Assembly (NCBI RefSeq): GCF_001442625.1
Contig: NZ_LMZQ01000027.1
Coordinates: forward strand, 1-64,000
From: Pedobacter ginsenosidimutans
GTDB taxonomy: Bacteria > Bacteroidota > Bacteroidia > Sphingobacteriales > Sphingobacteriaceae
Direction of reading: 5' to 3'
DNA: 64,000 nt
The notes below the pieces were generated by a model. That model was given only the letters and a program-made list of their open reading frames with translations. It had not been told where the DNA came from and did not search any database. Both the position numbers and the translations under genes were made by a program. Of this stretch, positions 52,901 to 61,636 are shown piece by piece (position 1 is the first letter of the stretch; each line of letters begins with the position of its first letter).

Positions 52901-55549
52901 TTCGATTTTATGCGCTTTACCAGTAACCAGCATGCCACTCAAACGGTCGCCTTTTTCTGGTCGGATACCCAAATAACTGCTATATACATGATAAGGTATA
53001 CTAAAATTATCGATGCTGAAATTACCTCCTGGCTCGAAAACTTTGGTCGTAAAGTTGGCTCTTAACACGCCAGGAGCAGTATTATTCTCATTGAGGTTGG
53101 TGTTAATCTGAGCTGTACCGTTCTGGTTTAAAGTGCCTTCGAAAATGGTTTTAACCTGCGATTCGAAGTTAACCGTTGGGTTATCGAAACTAAAACCTTC
53201 AAAGCCTTTAAATTTAGTTTCAGTAGTGTTTAAGTTTACATCAACCTTCGCTTTTAAGTTTTGTGCAACGGCACCGAATAGCCATTTGGCCGATAGGGTA
53301 GCGGCTGAGGTTCCCGAACTTAAATATGTTCTATTACCAACGTTGAAATCAATTTTCAAACGGTTTGGCATTACGGTTTCGATTTTTAGGGTTTTGGTAA
53401 ATGTAGCGCCACCTGCTTTAACTTTCGCCATCCAGTTACCGGTAGGTGCTGTACTTTCAGTAGCGGTTTTAAAGGTGTAGAATCCATTTAAAGGTTTGCC
53501 ATTGATCAATCTTTTGTAAAGCTGACCTTTTGGATTATAGAATTCCATGGTTACCGGATAATTGGCAGGCAGTTTTTTTAGTTTATCTTCCAGCACGAAA
53601 GAAACAAATAAACTGTCGCCTGGCCGCCAAACACCACGCTCGCCATAAATAAAGCCTTTTAAGCCACTTTGAACTACATCGCCGCCTACATCGAAGCGGC
53701 TTAACGGAAGCGAGCTTCCATCGTCTAATTTAAGGTAGCCGCGTTCTGAGCCATTTTTAGCGATCAATAAGAAAGGCTGACGTTTCAGGTCAAAACTTGC
53801 AAAACCATCACCATCAGTTTTAGTAGTGAATATGATCTGTTTCTGGTAATCCATCAACTCCAGGTTTACACCACTTAATGGTTTTGCCGTCAATAAGTCT
53901 GTTGCAACAATAAGCATACTGTTGTCGTTACCACGTTTGGCCACCAAGCCAATATTTGAAGCAATTAAGTTTCTGCTGGCCCAGCGCTGGTTGGTATAAA
54001 AAGATGGTGTACATGGATTGTCTTTATCATTCCACCTGTAATTTGGCGGGTAATAATTATTGTAGCGCTGCCAAAAATCATCGTCTTCATCAATTTTTTC
54101 ACCATAACCTTCGTAATCTCCATACTCGGCTTCTTCATCACTACCGTCAGCTTTTTCTTCCCCGGTTTTACAATTGTAGGCATTGTATTCCTGTCTGAAA
54201 GCAATGGTAACGCGATACATTGCACCTGGCTCGGTACGGATCATTTTATCAAGATCAAGCGTGAAACGGTTCTTTTTATGGAGGTTAAGTGCCTTGTCTT
54301 CATCTAATCGTACCGTTTTTTGCAAAATAGGTTTCGCCACTCTACGCAACTCGTTACCATCTTTATAACTATTAGTTTGAAAAAACTGTGGTATGTTGTT
54401 TTCGTAAATTTTGATCACCGTAACATCAACAGCCTTTAAATTAATCGCTTCGAAAGGTAAAACCAACTTTCCGGAGTTAGGTAAGATCGTACCCGCACCT
54501 GCAATGGTAACCGATGGTAATTTATCCTCGAAAACTAGATTGGCTACTTTACCGTTTGGAAGTGTTTTCGCATTGATGTTTTCTACTCCTGCATTCACAC
54601 TTAAAGTATAATTGCCTTTAAGTTCTTCGGCAGCATAAACTTTAACCTGACTGGCATCAATGGTATACCTTAAGTCGCTCAGGTTACCGAGCGTAATCAT
54701 ACCTGTTAAATCCTGCCCAACACCAATGGGTTCAGAAAACTGCACCAGTGCATAATCTTCTTCGCCCTGAATGGCCTTCATATCCAGTATTTCGAACTTA
54801 TTTATGGCCGGAACACGGATTTCTACTTCTCCTTTTTGTTCTGCGTCAATGGCATCGCCATCCCAGTCTATTTTTAAAGTTTGATCGTTTCCAGTCTTTT
54901 TTATACTATCGATAGTGAATTTTGAAGTATTTTTTGCCGGATCGTGCTGCCATTTGATTTTTAACTTTTGGTCAAAATCTAAAGAAATCGTTTTCTCTAT
55001 TTTGCTGGTTTCTTCCACATCTGCAGTAGCCACTTCGCCGGTTAATTTCATGTAATCCATTGCAGTATTGTTCTGCGAAACCAATCCGTTTTGAGAAAGC
55101 ATCATCCCTGGGGTAATTACTTTAAACTCAAAGTCGAAATCTTCAAGGCCTTTTTCTGTGGCAGAAACTTCCGAAAGTTTGAATGTAGCTTCGTAGTTTT
55201 TGCCGGGTTTGAGGTTTTCATCAGGTCTAAATTCAACCGTTTGTGGATCTATCCAATAGGTTTTGCCCGAGATAGAAGGGGAGAAGTCGAAAAGTTCGCG
55301 TGAATCTGCTTTGCCCAAATCCTGCATACCTGTTGCCGCATTGGCTAAATGAACTCTGATAAAACTCTTTTTGGAAATGGTTCCAGAAGTATAGGCTTCG
55401 ATATATTTTGCATAAGCCTGATTTTCTTCATGATTTTTTTTCTTTCTGTTGAAATAGATAAATACAATTGCCGCTATAGAAACAGCAAGCAATCCGATGA
55501 AGATAAATTTCTTTTTAGAGGAAGATTGGTAGGTAGATGGTTGTTCCAT
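49958..55549 (-). CDS. Bacterial alpha-2-macroglobulin (YfhM type)
   Basis: The 1863-residue protein is anchored by one N-terminal helix (about residues 14-33) rather than a lipobox. It has an MG1/Ig-like N-terminus, bait and MG domains, and an alpha-alpha toroid thioester domain with the intact GCIEQ motif (C1414, E1416, Q1417). These proteins trap proteases in the periplasm and work beside PBP1C in wall repair. A very acidic insertion (E, D, Y rich) lies near residues 455-495, possibly the exposed bait or a lineage insert. Confidence 0.93.
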   Translation of the reverse strand: MEQPSTYQSSSKKKFIFIGLLAVSIAAIVFIYFNRKKKNHEENQAYAKYIEAYTSGTISKKSFIRVHLANAATGMQDLGKADSRELFDFSPSISGKTYWIDPQTVEFRPDENLKPGKNYEATFKLSEVSATEKGLEDFDFEFKVITPGMMLSQNGLVSQNNTAMDYMKLTGEVATADVEETSKIEKTISLDFDQKLKIKWQHDPAKNTSKFTIDSIKKTGNDQTLKIDWDGDAIDAEQKGEVEIRVPAINKFEILDMKAIQGEEDYALVQFSEPIGVGQDLTGMITLGNLSDLRYTIDASQVKVYAAEELKGNYTLSVNAGVENINAKTLPNGKVANLVFEDKLPSVTIAGAGTILPNSGKLVLPFEAINLKAVDVTVIKIYENNIPQFFQTNSYKDGNELRRVAKPILQKTVRLDEDKALNLHKKNRFTLDLDKMIRTEPGAMYRVTIAFRQEYNAYNCKTGEEKADGSDEEAEYGDYEGYGEKIDEDDDFWQRYNNYYPPNYRWNDKDNPCTPSFYTNQRWASRNLIASNIGLVAKRGNDNSMLIVATDLLTAKPLSGVNLELMDYQKQIIFTTKTDGDGFASFDLKRQPFLLIAKNGSERGYLKLDDGSSLPLSRFDVGGDVVQSGLKGFIYGERGVWRPGDSLFVSFVLEDKLKKLPANYPVTMEFYNPKGQLYKRLINGKPLNGFYTFKTATESTAPTGNWMAKVKAGGATFTKTLKIETVMPNRLKIDFNVGNRTYLSSGTSAATLSAKWLFGAVAQNLKAKVDVNLNTTETKFKGFEGFSFDNPTVNFESQVKTIFEGTLNQNGTAQINTNLNENNTAPGVLRANFTTKVFEPGGNFSIDNFSIPYHVYSSYLGIRPEKGDRLSGMLVTGKAHKIEIVNVNTDGKLLSGTKTVQVELYKTQWRWWWEQDDQYTYANFTQNQYNKLVESHQVNLFNGKGSWNLRVDEPEWGRYLILVRDVNGGHVTGKSVYVDWPGWAQREQGSNPTEASMLSFTANKEKFTVGEDITLTIPTGKNGRALISIENGSRVLKTFWVDTKAGQTQFKFKAEKEMAPNVFANITLLQPHAQTVNDLPIRMYGAIPLSVEDPQTILKPTIKMLDKIKPETENTITVGEQNGKAMTYTIALVDEGLLDLTRFKTPDPHGAFYAREGLGVKTWDLFDYVLGAWGGNLERILSIGGDGSINKNLNPAKANRFKAVVKFMGPFTIGKGESKTHKFKLPQYIGAVRAMVVAGQDAAYGFTEKSVQVKKPLMVLATLPRVIGPGESFTLPVTVFATENNLKNVSVQLQANNLIVQGSNKQQLYYKQTGEQMTYFEVKAPNTVGIAKVKVIAQSGAEKTVYDVEMDIRNPNPYVTNVVSATVQPHTKWAVNYLPIGMTGTNSGSLEVSSIPAINLGKRLSYLIQYPHGCIEQTTSGIFPQLFLDRLSPLNEQQKATTEKNIKAGINRLKGFQTTDGGLSYWPGEGTSDEWGSNYAGHFLVEAQNAGYTLPVGLLDELLRFQKSKAANWAPNSNNFYGGDLSQAYRLYMLALAKKPEMAAMNRLKAFEYLSVAAKWRLAAAYKLAGQNDVAQNMIRGLDTSIQAYKQLGGTYGSDVRDEAMILETLTLLGQKAKAASLLQPLAAKLGENTWYSTQTTAYSLLAIAKFCGSNQSANKLQYQYVLDGKSAPVNSNQYINSTPVSFKGNTASVTNNGNNVLFVRLVLEGQPIAGQNNFLPNRPEVLDMSVAYKRLNGKVLDPTTLKQGTDFYAEVTVKNPGRMGYYEQMALTQIFPSGWEIINTRVNDNQSILASSPFTYQDIRDDRVFTYFNVREGESLVYKVLLNASYLGKYYLSAVQCEAMYNNDISATEAGKWVQVVK

Positions 55550-55762
55550 GGTTGAAGTTCGTTAAGATAAATGGAAATATAATGGTGCGGTAAAAGCAAT
55601 AGATGTGCCGCAATTTGTCCTTTGCAACCGAAACCCTATAAATCATCCGAAAATTAACTAAAATTCACGTTAAAATAAATTATGTTGAAAATTAACGCTT
55701 AGGGTTTGTTCCTTTGCATGGTTTTGGATAAGTTTACAACATTAACCCCAATACAACCAGAT

Positions 55763-56185
55763 ATGATAAAGAAACTCTTGATTTTTTCGAGCCTGTTAAT
55801 TTCGACCAGTTTTTGTTTTGCCCAAAAAACAGAAGTAGAGGATGCCGTAAGCAAATTAACCAAACTGATGGTTACACCGGATAGTTTGTCGCTTGATAAA
55901 ATAATTTTGAATAACCTGAGCTATGGGCATTCGAGTGGAAAGATTCAAACCAAGCAGGAATTTATGCATTCGTTACTTTCTGGAGAATCTGATTTTGTGG
56001 ATATTAATTTAACTGATCAGACTGTTATTATTCAGAACAAAACAGCTTTGGTTCGTCATACACTAAACGCCAAAACAAATGATAAAAATATTCCTGGAAA
56101 TGTGAAATTGTATATTCTTTTAATCTGGAGTAAAGAAAAGTCGGGCTGGAAATTAATTGGAAGACAAGCGGTTAAGGTGCCTTAG
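55763..56185 (+). CDS. Secreted SnoaL/NTF2-like (DUF4440-type) protein
   Basis: The start is ATG 55763, which begins the signal peptide MIKKLLIFSSLLISTSFCFAQ, rather than the upstream frame start at 55706. The 140 residues then follow the NTF2-like pattern, with a helix pair and a curved sheet ending SGWKLIGRQAVKVP. Members may be enzymes or binding proteins. The function is unknown. Confidence 0.8.
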   Translation: MIKKLLIFSSLLISTSFCFAQKTEVEDAVSKLTKLMVTPDSLSLDKIILNNLSYGHSSGKIQTKQEFMHSLLSGESDFVDINLTDQTVIIQNKTALVRHTLNAKTNDKNIPGNVKLYILLIWSKEKSGWKLIGRQAVKVP

Positions 56186-56201
56186 TTGAGTCCCTGGTCT
56201 T

Positions 56202-56249
56202 GAGTCCTAAGTCGGTAGTCAAAGACGCTAGACTGAGGACTTAAGACTC
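56202..56249. repeat. Inverted repeat between convergent genes
   Basis: GAGTCCTAAGTC (56202-56213) and GACTTAAGACTC (56238-56249) pair at 11 of 12 positions. It may serve as a terminator or be a dispersed repeat. Confidence 0.5.
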
Positions 56250-56253
56250 ATGA

Positions 56254-56658
56254 CTACTTTATCATCACCCCAGGCCTGTTTACCAGCGGAATCTTGATCA
56301 TATTGGAATCGATGATGCTTTCGGGCAAGAAAATGAATTTTTTGTCGTAAATGGTGCTGCCAATGTAATAGCTTAACCAATATTCATTAGTTAAGCCGAA
56401 AACTTCAGGATCTATAGCTTCCACTCCTGCAAAAGAATTTGCTTCCATGTCGCCTACAAAGTGCCTTAAAACAGAAGTTTTTACTTGCTTTCCGTCTTTT
56501 TCACCATAACCTTTAGAGCTGATTAAAACATTGGTTATCGGTTCGTTTTTTAAATTAACGAGATAAACCGTCCAGCTTTTTACTTCAGGTGTTTCGCCCA
56601 TCAATACAACGGCCATTGCGATATCTTCAACTGTATTTTCTGGTAAATCTGCTTTCAA
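56254..56658 (-). CDS. Hypothetical cytoplasmic protein
   Basis: The 134 residues have a likely beta-sandwich pattern: WTVYLVNLKNEPITNVLI early, then ISSKGYG and LRHFVGDME, and an ending rich in hydrophobic strands (FIFLPESI, MIKIPLV). No signal peptide is present. I do not recognise the family. It is on the topA strand, about 180 bases downstream of topA. Confidence 0.6.
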   Translation of the reverse strand: MKADLPENTVEDIAMAVVLMGETPEVKSWTVYLVNLKNEPITNVLISSKGYGEKDGKQVKTSVLRHFVGDMEANSFAGVEAIDPEVFGLTNEYWLSYYIGSTIYDKKFIFLPESIIDSNMIKIPLVNRPGVMIK

Positions 56659-56764
56659 TTTTTGAAATTATTGAATAAATGAATTATTGACTAAGCGGGC
56701 TTCATCTCGAGCCGCTAAATTCTTTAATTAACCGTCACATTGATCCTGTTGATACAATATGTAT

Positions 56765-56789
56765 GTCCTTCGACAGGCTCAGGATGACA
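56765..56789. repeat. Short dispersed repeat
   Basis: GTCCTTCGACAGGCTCAGGA followed by TGACA is a form seen repeatedly in Bacteroidota intergenic DNA. It is related in sequence to the pieces at 23822 and 36874. Confidence 0.5.
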
Positions 56790-56841
56790 ATATGGATTTT
56801 TGGGTTGCCAAATTTTATCTTGGCAATCCAAAAATCCTAGC

Positions 56842-59403
56842 TTATTTTTTCTTTGCTACAGCCTTTTTAGCTGGGGCTTTTTTCTTTGCAGGTGCTTTTT
56901 TCTTCGTTTCGAAAGCATTAGGCACCTGCTCTACAATCATTTTCTTAACCACTTCCAGATCAATATCAACCAATTCTTCTGGTGTATATTTTTGTTTGGT
57001 AGACTCGTTATTCCTTAATTTAAGCATCAACTTGCCAAAACGGATAAACGGTCCCCAACGTCCGTTTTCGATAGAAATTTTTTCAGCATCCCATGTTTTA
57101 ATGTATCTGTTGGCCTCTTTTTCTACTTTTTTGCCGATTAAGGTATTAATATCTTCTTGTGTTAAATTGTCGAAATCGTATCCCTTTGCTGGAATATTGA
57201 TGAAGAGATCGTTCCATTTAATAAACGGACCAAAGCGGCCTTTGCCTTTTGTTACGCCTAAACCTTCGTAATAGGCAATAGGTGCATCATCGTCCATTTT
57301 CTGTCGGATAATTTCAACTGCTCTTTCATAAGTAACCGATAAAGGCTCCTCGTTTTTAGGAAGGGAAATAAAACTTTCGCCCCATTTAACGTATGGACCA
57401 AAACGGCCAACACCAATCATTACTTCTTTGCCTTCAAAATCAGGGAGTTGGAAAGGGAGTTTAAACAGCTCCAGCGCATCATCTAAAGTAATGGTTGCAA
57501 CAGATTGCGTGCGCATCAAACTGGCATACCGGGGTTTTTCCTCTTCATCAAGCTCTCCAATTTGAACCAATGGCCCAAATTTACCAACCTTGGTATATAC
57601 ATTTTTACCAGTAGCGGGGTCTAAGCCCAATAAGCGCTCGCCAGTGGCCCGTTCTGCCGTTTCAAGCGTTGTTTCTACTTCGGTATGAAATGGATTATAG
57701 AACGAGTGCAGCATTTTAGTCCACTCTTGTAAACCTTGCGCAATTTCATCAAATTCTTTCTCCACCTTTGCAGTGAAGTTAAAGTCGACGATACCTTTAA
57801 AATGTTCTACCAGGAAATCGTTTACTACCTCACCAATATCGGTAGGGAAGAGTTTTGATTTCTCAGCACCTGTAATTTCCGATTTTATATCTTTTTTTAC
57901 CTGTCCATCAGCTAAAATGATAGAAGTAAACTTGCGTTGTTTGCCATCTCTATCTTCTTTAACCACATAACCACGGTTTTGTACTGTAGAAATGGTTGGT
58001 GCATAAGTAGACGGGCGGCCAATGCCCAGTTCTTCTAGTTTTTTAACCAAACTGGCCTCTGTATATCTTGCTGGCGGACGCGAATAACGCTCTGTTGCCT
58101 GCATTTCTTTTAAAAATAGTTCCTGTCCCTTGCTTAATGGAGGTAAAATTGCACCACCTTCTTTTTCTTCGTTTTCTTCATCATCAGTAGATTCCAGATA
58201 AACTTTTAAGAAACCGTCAAATTTTAAGACCTCACCTTCAGCAACTAAGTGTTCTTTTCGGGTTGAGGCGGTGATCTGAGCAGTTGTTTTTTCGAATAAT
58301 GCTTCACTCATTTGTGAAGCGATAGAACGTTTCCAGATTAAATCGTACAAACGTTTTTCTGAAATGTCGCCATCTACACTATGTCTGTCGAAATAAGTAG
58401 GGCGGATAGCCTCGTGAGCTTCCTGGGCACCGGCCGATTTTGTTTTATAAACGCGGTGTTGGTGGTATTTATCGCCGTAAGCAGATTTAATCTCGGCGGC
58501 AGCGGCATTTAATGCCGTTTCTGATAAGTTTACAGAGTCTGTTCTCATGTAGGTAATCTTACCTGCTTCGTACAGCCTTTGTGCAACCTGCATGGTTCTG
58601 GCTACCGAAAATCCTAATTTTCTGGAAGCTTCTTGTTGTAAAGTTGAAGTGGTGAATGGGGCTGCAGGATTACGTTTTGCCGGCCTTGTTTCTAAACTGG
58701 TAATATCGAACCTGGCATTTACACAGTCTTGAAGGAATTTTTCAGCATCAGCCTCATTTTCGAAGCGCTGTGGCAATTCTGCTTTTACAATTTCTTTTCC
58801 TTTGCCGGTAGAGAATTGAGCAGTAATTTTATAGGCAGCAGCTGCATTAAAGTTTAAAACTTCTCTTTCTCTATCTACAATTAAACGTACAGCAACTGAT
58901 TGTACACGACCTGCAGATAATGATGGTTTTACCTTTTTCCATAAAACAGGAGAAAGTTCGAAACCCACCAAACGATCTAATACACGGCGTGCCTGTTGTG
59001 CATTTACCAGATTATAATCAATTCCTCGCGGACTATCGATAGCTTTTAAAATTGCTGGTTTGGTAATTTCATGAAAAACGATGCGTTTTGTTTTCTCCAC
59101 TTTTAGGCCTAAAGTTTCGAATAAGTGCCAGGAAATAGCTTCCCCCTCACGGTCCTCATCGGACGCTAACCATACCATTTCGGCTTCTTTAGCTAGTTTT
59201 TTTAACTCGGCGACAATGTTTTTCTTGTCGGCGGGTACTTCGTATGTCTGCGCAAAATTATTTTTGATATCAATGGCCATATCACCTTTAACTAAATCGC
59301 GGATGTGGCCGTAGCTAGATTTTACAAGAAAATCTTTGCCTAGGTAGCCTTCTATAGTTTTAGCTTTTGCGGGTGACTCGACGATTAATAAATTTTTGGC
59401 CAT
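56842..59403 (-). CDS. topA: DNA topoisomerase I
   Basis: The 853-residue type IA enzyme relaxes negative supercoils. The Toprim domain has E9 (VESPAKAK) and SDEDREGE at 81-88. The catalytic tyrosine is Y285 in ITYMRTDS. After residue 600 come repeated topoisomerase C-terminal modules (KFGPLVQIG, RFGPYVKWG, RFGPFIKW, RWGPFIRFG). It ends in a Lys-Ala-Pro tail (KKAPAKK units), resembling histone-H1-type tails that bind DNA electrostatically. Confidence 0.97.
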   Translation of the reverse strand: MAKNLLIVESPAKAKTIEGYLGKDFLVKSSYGHIRDLVKGDMAIDIKNNFAQTYEVPADKKNIVAELKKLAKEAEMVWLASDEDREGEAISWHLFETLGLKVEKTKRIVFHEITKPAILKAIDSPRGIDYNLVNAQQARRVLDRLVGFELSPVLWKKVKPSLSAGRVQSVAVRLIVDREREVLNFNAAAAYKITAQFSTGKGKEIVKAELPQRFENEADAEKFLQDCVNARFDITSLETRPAKRNPAAPFTTSTLQQEASRKLGFSVARTMQVAQRLYEAGKITYMRTDSVNLSETALNAAAAEIKSAYGDKYHQHRVYKTKSAGAQEAHEAIRPTYFDRHSVDGDISEKRLYDLIWKRSIASQMSEALFEKTTAQITASTRKEHLVAEGEVLKFDGFLKVYLESTDDEENEEKEGGAILPPLSKGQELFLKEMQATERYSRPPARYTEASLVKKLEELGIGRPSTYAPTISTVQNRGYVVKEDRDGKQRKFTSIILADGQVKKDIKSEITGAEKSKLFPTDIGEVVNDFLVEHFKGIVDFNFTAKVEKEFDEIAQGLQEWTKMLHSFYNPFHTEVETTLETAERATGERLLGLDPATGKNVYTKVGKFGPLVQIGELDEEEKPRYASLMRTQSVATITLDDALELFKLPFQLPDFEGKEVMIGVGRFGPYVKWGESFISLPKNEEPLSVTYERAVEIIRQKMDDDAPIAYYEGLGVTKGKGRFGPFIKWNDLFINIPAKGYDFDNLTQEDINTLIGKKVEKEANRYIKTWDAEKISIENGRWGPFIRFGKLMLKLRNNESTKQKYTPEELVDIDLEVVKKMIVEQVPNAFETKKKAPAKKKAPAKKAVAKKK

Positions 59404-59729
59404 GAAATACGTTTTTGTGCAAATAAAGCTATAATTAAAGCATAAATCAAAACATGAATAGAATTAAATACAATTTTTTTATTAATTGCAAAGGAAATAT
59501 GTTGGTTTATAGGTTGATTTTAATGTGGTTTTAATATTTTTTGTTTTTGAAAAGCAATTCCTTTGCTATTAGGCTAGGGTTGGTCCCGCCCCCGTTTCTG
59601 CCGATGAAAAATCGGCATCTCACTTCGGTCGGGTTTAGGTGGCATGGCTAATGCTGCTATTTAGGTTTTAATAGCGCTGTGTCAGACTGAAGGTACAAAA
59701 GAACAACTGACTTTGTTAATTAAACCTGA

Positions 59730-59815
59730 TAGAGCGGAATAGCCCGGATCCCGATTCTTCATCGGGAGAGGACTATAAGCGATAGCGGGGCCGTAAACCG
59801 CCAAGAACCACTGCC
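59730..59815. repeat. Dispersed repeat with a TCCCGAT hairpin
   Basis: The stem TCCCGAT (59749-59755) / ATCGGGA (59761-59767) lies within GC-richer DNA reading GCGGAATAGCCCGGA ... GACTATAAGCGATAGCGG. The base composition contrasts with the AT-rich surroundings. It looks like a mobile palindromic element common in this phylum. Confidence 0.55.
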
Positions 59816-59937
59816 CTCAATTTCCTAATCAAAAAAGACGCTTATACCTGCTTCCATTTTCAAATCATGCTCACTGTTTGTTTTATTAACTAGTTATCTT
59901 ACCTAACTTGCTACATTTAATTTACAACAACGTTACG

Positions 59938-59966
59938 TTGGCACAATCTATTTGTGCCTATATTCG
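59938..59966 (+). promoter_or_regulatory. gpx promoter with inverted repeat in the spacer
   Basis: TTG (59938-59940) and TATATTCG (59959-59966) resemble the -33 and -7 boxes with 18 bases between them. A perfect inverted repeat GGCACAA (59940-59946) / TTGTGCC (59952-59958) fills the spacer, a good position for a repressor or activator site. Confidence 0.5.
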
Positions 59967-59986
59967 TATATAAAAATAAAACAACG

Positions 59987-60499
59987 ATGATCAGCACAAT
60001 TTTAATCCTATTAAACTTATTGGTATCTCCACCAAAAAATGTTTACGATTTCAGCTTTAAAACCATTGATGGTAAAGAAATTAAACTATCGAAATTTAAA
60101 GGCAAAAAAATCTTAATTGTTAACACAGCTTCTAAATGTGGTTTTACCCCACAGTATGAAGATTTAGAAAAACTTCAAAAGCAATATGGCAAAAAGGTAG
60201 TATTAATTGGTTTCCCTGCGGGTAACTTTGGCGGACAGGAGTTTTCTACCAATGCAGAGATTAAAGAATTTTGTACAGGAAAATACAATGTGTCGTTTTT
60301 GCTTGCCGAGAAAAGCAGTGTTAAAGGTGATGATATCAGTCCATTGTTTAAGTACTTAACTTCTCAAACCAATACGGAAGAGCAAGGTGATATTAAATGG
60401 AACTTTGAGAAATTCTTAATTAATGAAAAAGGAGAATTAGTACACCGTTTCCGTTCTAAAACAAAACCTACTGACGAAGCGATTGTAAAGAACCTATAA
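59987..60499 (+). CDS. Glutathione peroxidase-family thiol peroxidase
   Basis: The 170 residues from ATG 59987 have a hydrophobic N-terminus that may be a signal or anchor. The peroxidatic cysteine is in NTASKCGFTPQY, the Gln in FPAGNFGGQEF, and the Trp in IKWNFEKFL. A second cysteine in FCTGKYNVSF is in the resolving position, so thioredoxin rather than glutathione is the likely reductant. It reduces hydrogen peroxide and lipid peroxides. An in-frame GTG at 59954 lies within the promoter. Confidence 0.9.
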   Translation: MISTILILLNLLVSPPKNVYDFSFKTIDGKEIKLSKFKGKKILIVNTASKCGFTPQYEDLEKLQKQYGKKVVLIGFPAGNFGGQEFSTNAEIKEFCTGKYNVSFLLAEKSSVKGDDISPLFKYLTSQTNTEEQGDIKWNFEKFLINEKGELVHRFRSKTKPTDEAIVKNL

Positions 60500-60507
60500 G
60501 AGGCGGG

Positions 60508-60566
60508 AAGGCGGAAGGTTCTAAGGTAGAAGGTTTTTTCCTTCCGGTTCTTAAACCTTCCGCCTT
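60508..60566. terminator. Bidirectional hairpin terminator
   Basis: Arms AAGGCGGAAGGTT (60508-60520) and AACCTTCCGCCTT (60554-60566) pair perfectly over 13 bp, and the loop has internal pairing. It lies between convergent gpx and aquaporin genes. Confidence 0.75.
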
Positions 60567-60574
60567 TTACCTTA

Positions 60575-61282
60575 TCAGTTTTTCTCCAAAACTGTTTTCC
60601 AAACTAAGGCACTAAGCGCTGCGCCAATAATGGGTGCTACAATAAAGAGCCAAACCTGGCCTAAGGCTTCTCCGCCAACCAAAAGTGCCGGTCCAATACT
60701 TCTTGCAGGATTTACTGATACTCCAGTTACCGGAATGCCAACAATATGGATTAGCGTTAAACTTAAGCCAATTGCAAGTCCTGCAAAGCCGCCGTTGATA
60801 TTTTTAGTAGAGGTTGAGCCAAAAATAACCAGTAAGAAAATAAAGGTGAGTACAATTTCGGCAATAAAGCCAGCATGTAGGCTGTAATGCTGTGGAGATA
60901 GTGCTGCAAAACCATTTTGCCCTAATCCATTTGTTGCCAAAGAATATTCTGGCTTTCCTGAGGCAATTTGCAGTAAAATAAAAGCGCCTGCAATGCCGCC
61001 TAATACCTGAGCTACAATGTAATAAGCGGCTTCAGTAATTTTCATCCGGCCAGCGATTACCATTCCGATTGAAATTGCCGGATTAATGTGACAGCCTGAA
61101 ATGTGCCCAATAGCATAAGCCATAGCCGTAACTGATAAGCCAAAGGCAAAAGATATGCCCAATAAGCCAACACCGGTTGTGCCATTTGCGCCAGCTATAA
61201 CCGCGCTACCACAACCCATTAAAACCAACACGAGTGTGCCTATAAATTCGGCACTGAATTTAGAAAGTTTACTTGTCTCCAT
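60575..61282 (-). CDS. aqpZ: Aquaporin, AqpZ type
   Basis: The 235-residue channel has six helices and both pore motifs, NPA at 67-69 and NPAR at 191-194. H179 and R194 occupy selectivity-filter places typical of water-selective pores rather than glycerol facilitators. It allows water movement across the inner membrane. It is a single gene with a palindrome upstream. Confidence 0.93.
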   Translation of the reverse strand: METSKLSKFSAEFIGTLVLVLMGCGSAVIAGANGTTGVGLLGISFAFGLSVTAMAYAIGHISGCHINPAISIGMVIAGRMKITEAAYYIVAQVLGGIAGAFILLQIASGKPEYSLATNGLGQNGFAALSPQHYSLHAGFIAEIVLTFIFLLVIFGSTSTKNINGGFAGLAIGLSLTLIHIVGIPVTGVSVNPARSIGPALLVGGEALGQVWLFIVAPIIGAALSALVWKTVLEKN

Positions 61283-61309
61283 ATAATTTATTATTTAAAG
61301 TTTAAATAT

Positions 61310-61338
61310 TATATTCGGATGATTATCAATCGAATATA
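61310..61338. promoter_or_regulatory. Inverted repeat upstream of aqpZ
   Basis: TATATTCG (61310-61317) and CGAATATA (61331-61338) form perfect 8-bp arms, with a partly symmetric GATGATTATCAAT core. It lies 28 bases before the aquaporin start and is a candidate operator. Confidence 0.4.
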
Positions 61339-61417
61339 ACTAAAAATTTAGAATATAAAATGGAATAAAATGTTGGTGATTTAGCTGATTGAATTACGAA
61401 ATTTTAGACAAGAGAAA

Positions 61418-61439
61418 GGGGCTTAAATCCATAAGCCCC
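61418..61439 (-). terminator. Hairpin downstream of the YycJ-like gene
   Basis: GGGGCTTA (61418-61425) and TAAGCCCC (61432-61439) pair perfectly. On the minus strand a TTTCT tract follows. It lies about 200 bases after the YycJ stop, with a TTTAAACCAAACAAACT leader-like motif next to it on the plus strand. The rest of the 354-base gap (61283-61636) holds the aqpZ palindrome and otherwise nothing I can support. Confidence 0.55.
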
Positions 61440-61636
61440 ATTTAAACCAAACAAACTATTTATGAAGTTTATATAAAACCCATATTTGAATAAAATGTTT
61501 TTATGAAAATTAAAATTATTTACAATTTTTGAGGGTAATTATGATTTTGTTTAGTTAATTGCCATTTATTGCTCGAAATAGGCCCTACTGTAACTAAATT
61601 GATAGAAAACGGCAAGCTGTTTTTGACTGTAGGATG

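Larger units (their letters stand above)
59404..59986. other. Intergenic stretch with hairpins
   Basis: No protein gene is seen in about 580 bases. It holds a GCCGAT/ATCGGC hairpin (59600-59616), a dispersed repeat (59730-59815) and the gpx promoter. Confidence 0.5.

Noticed and set aside
56759-57271. 170-residue plus-strand frame
   Set aside because: It overlaps the C-terminal repeats and Lys-rich tail of topA. The runs of F and L are the complement of K codons.
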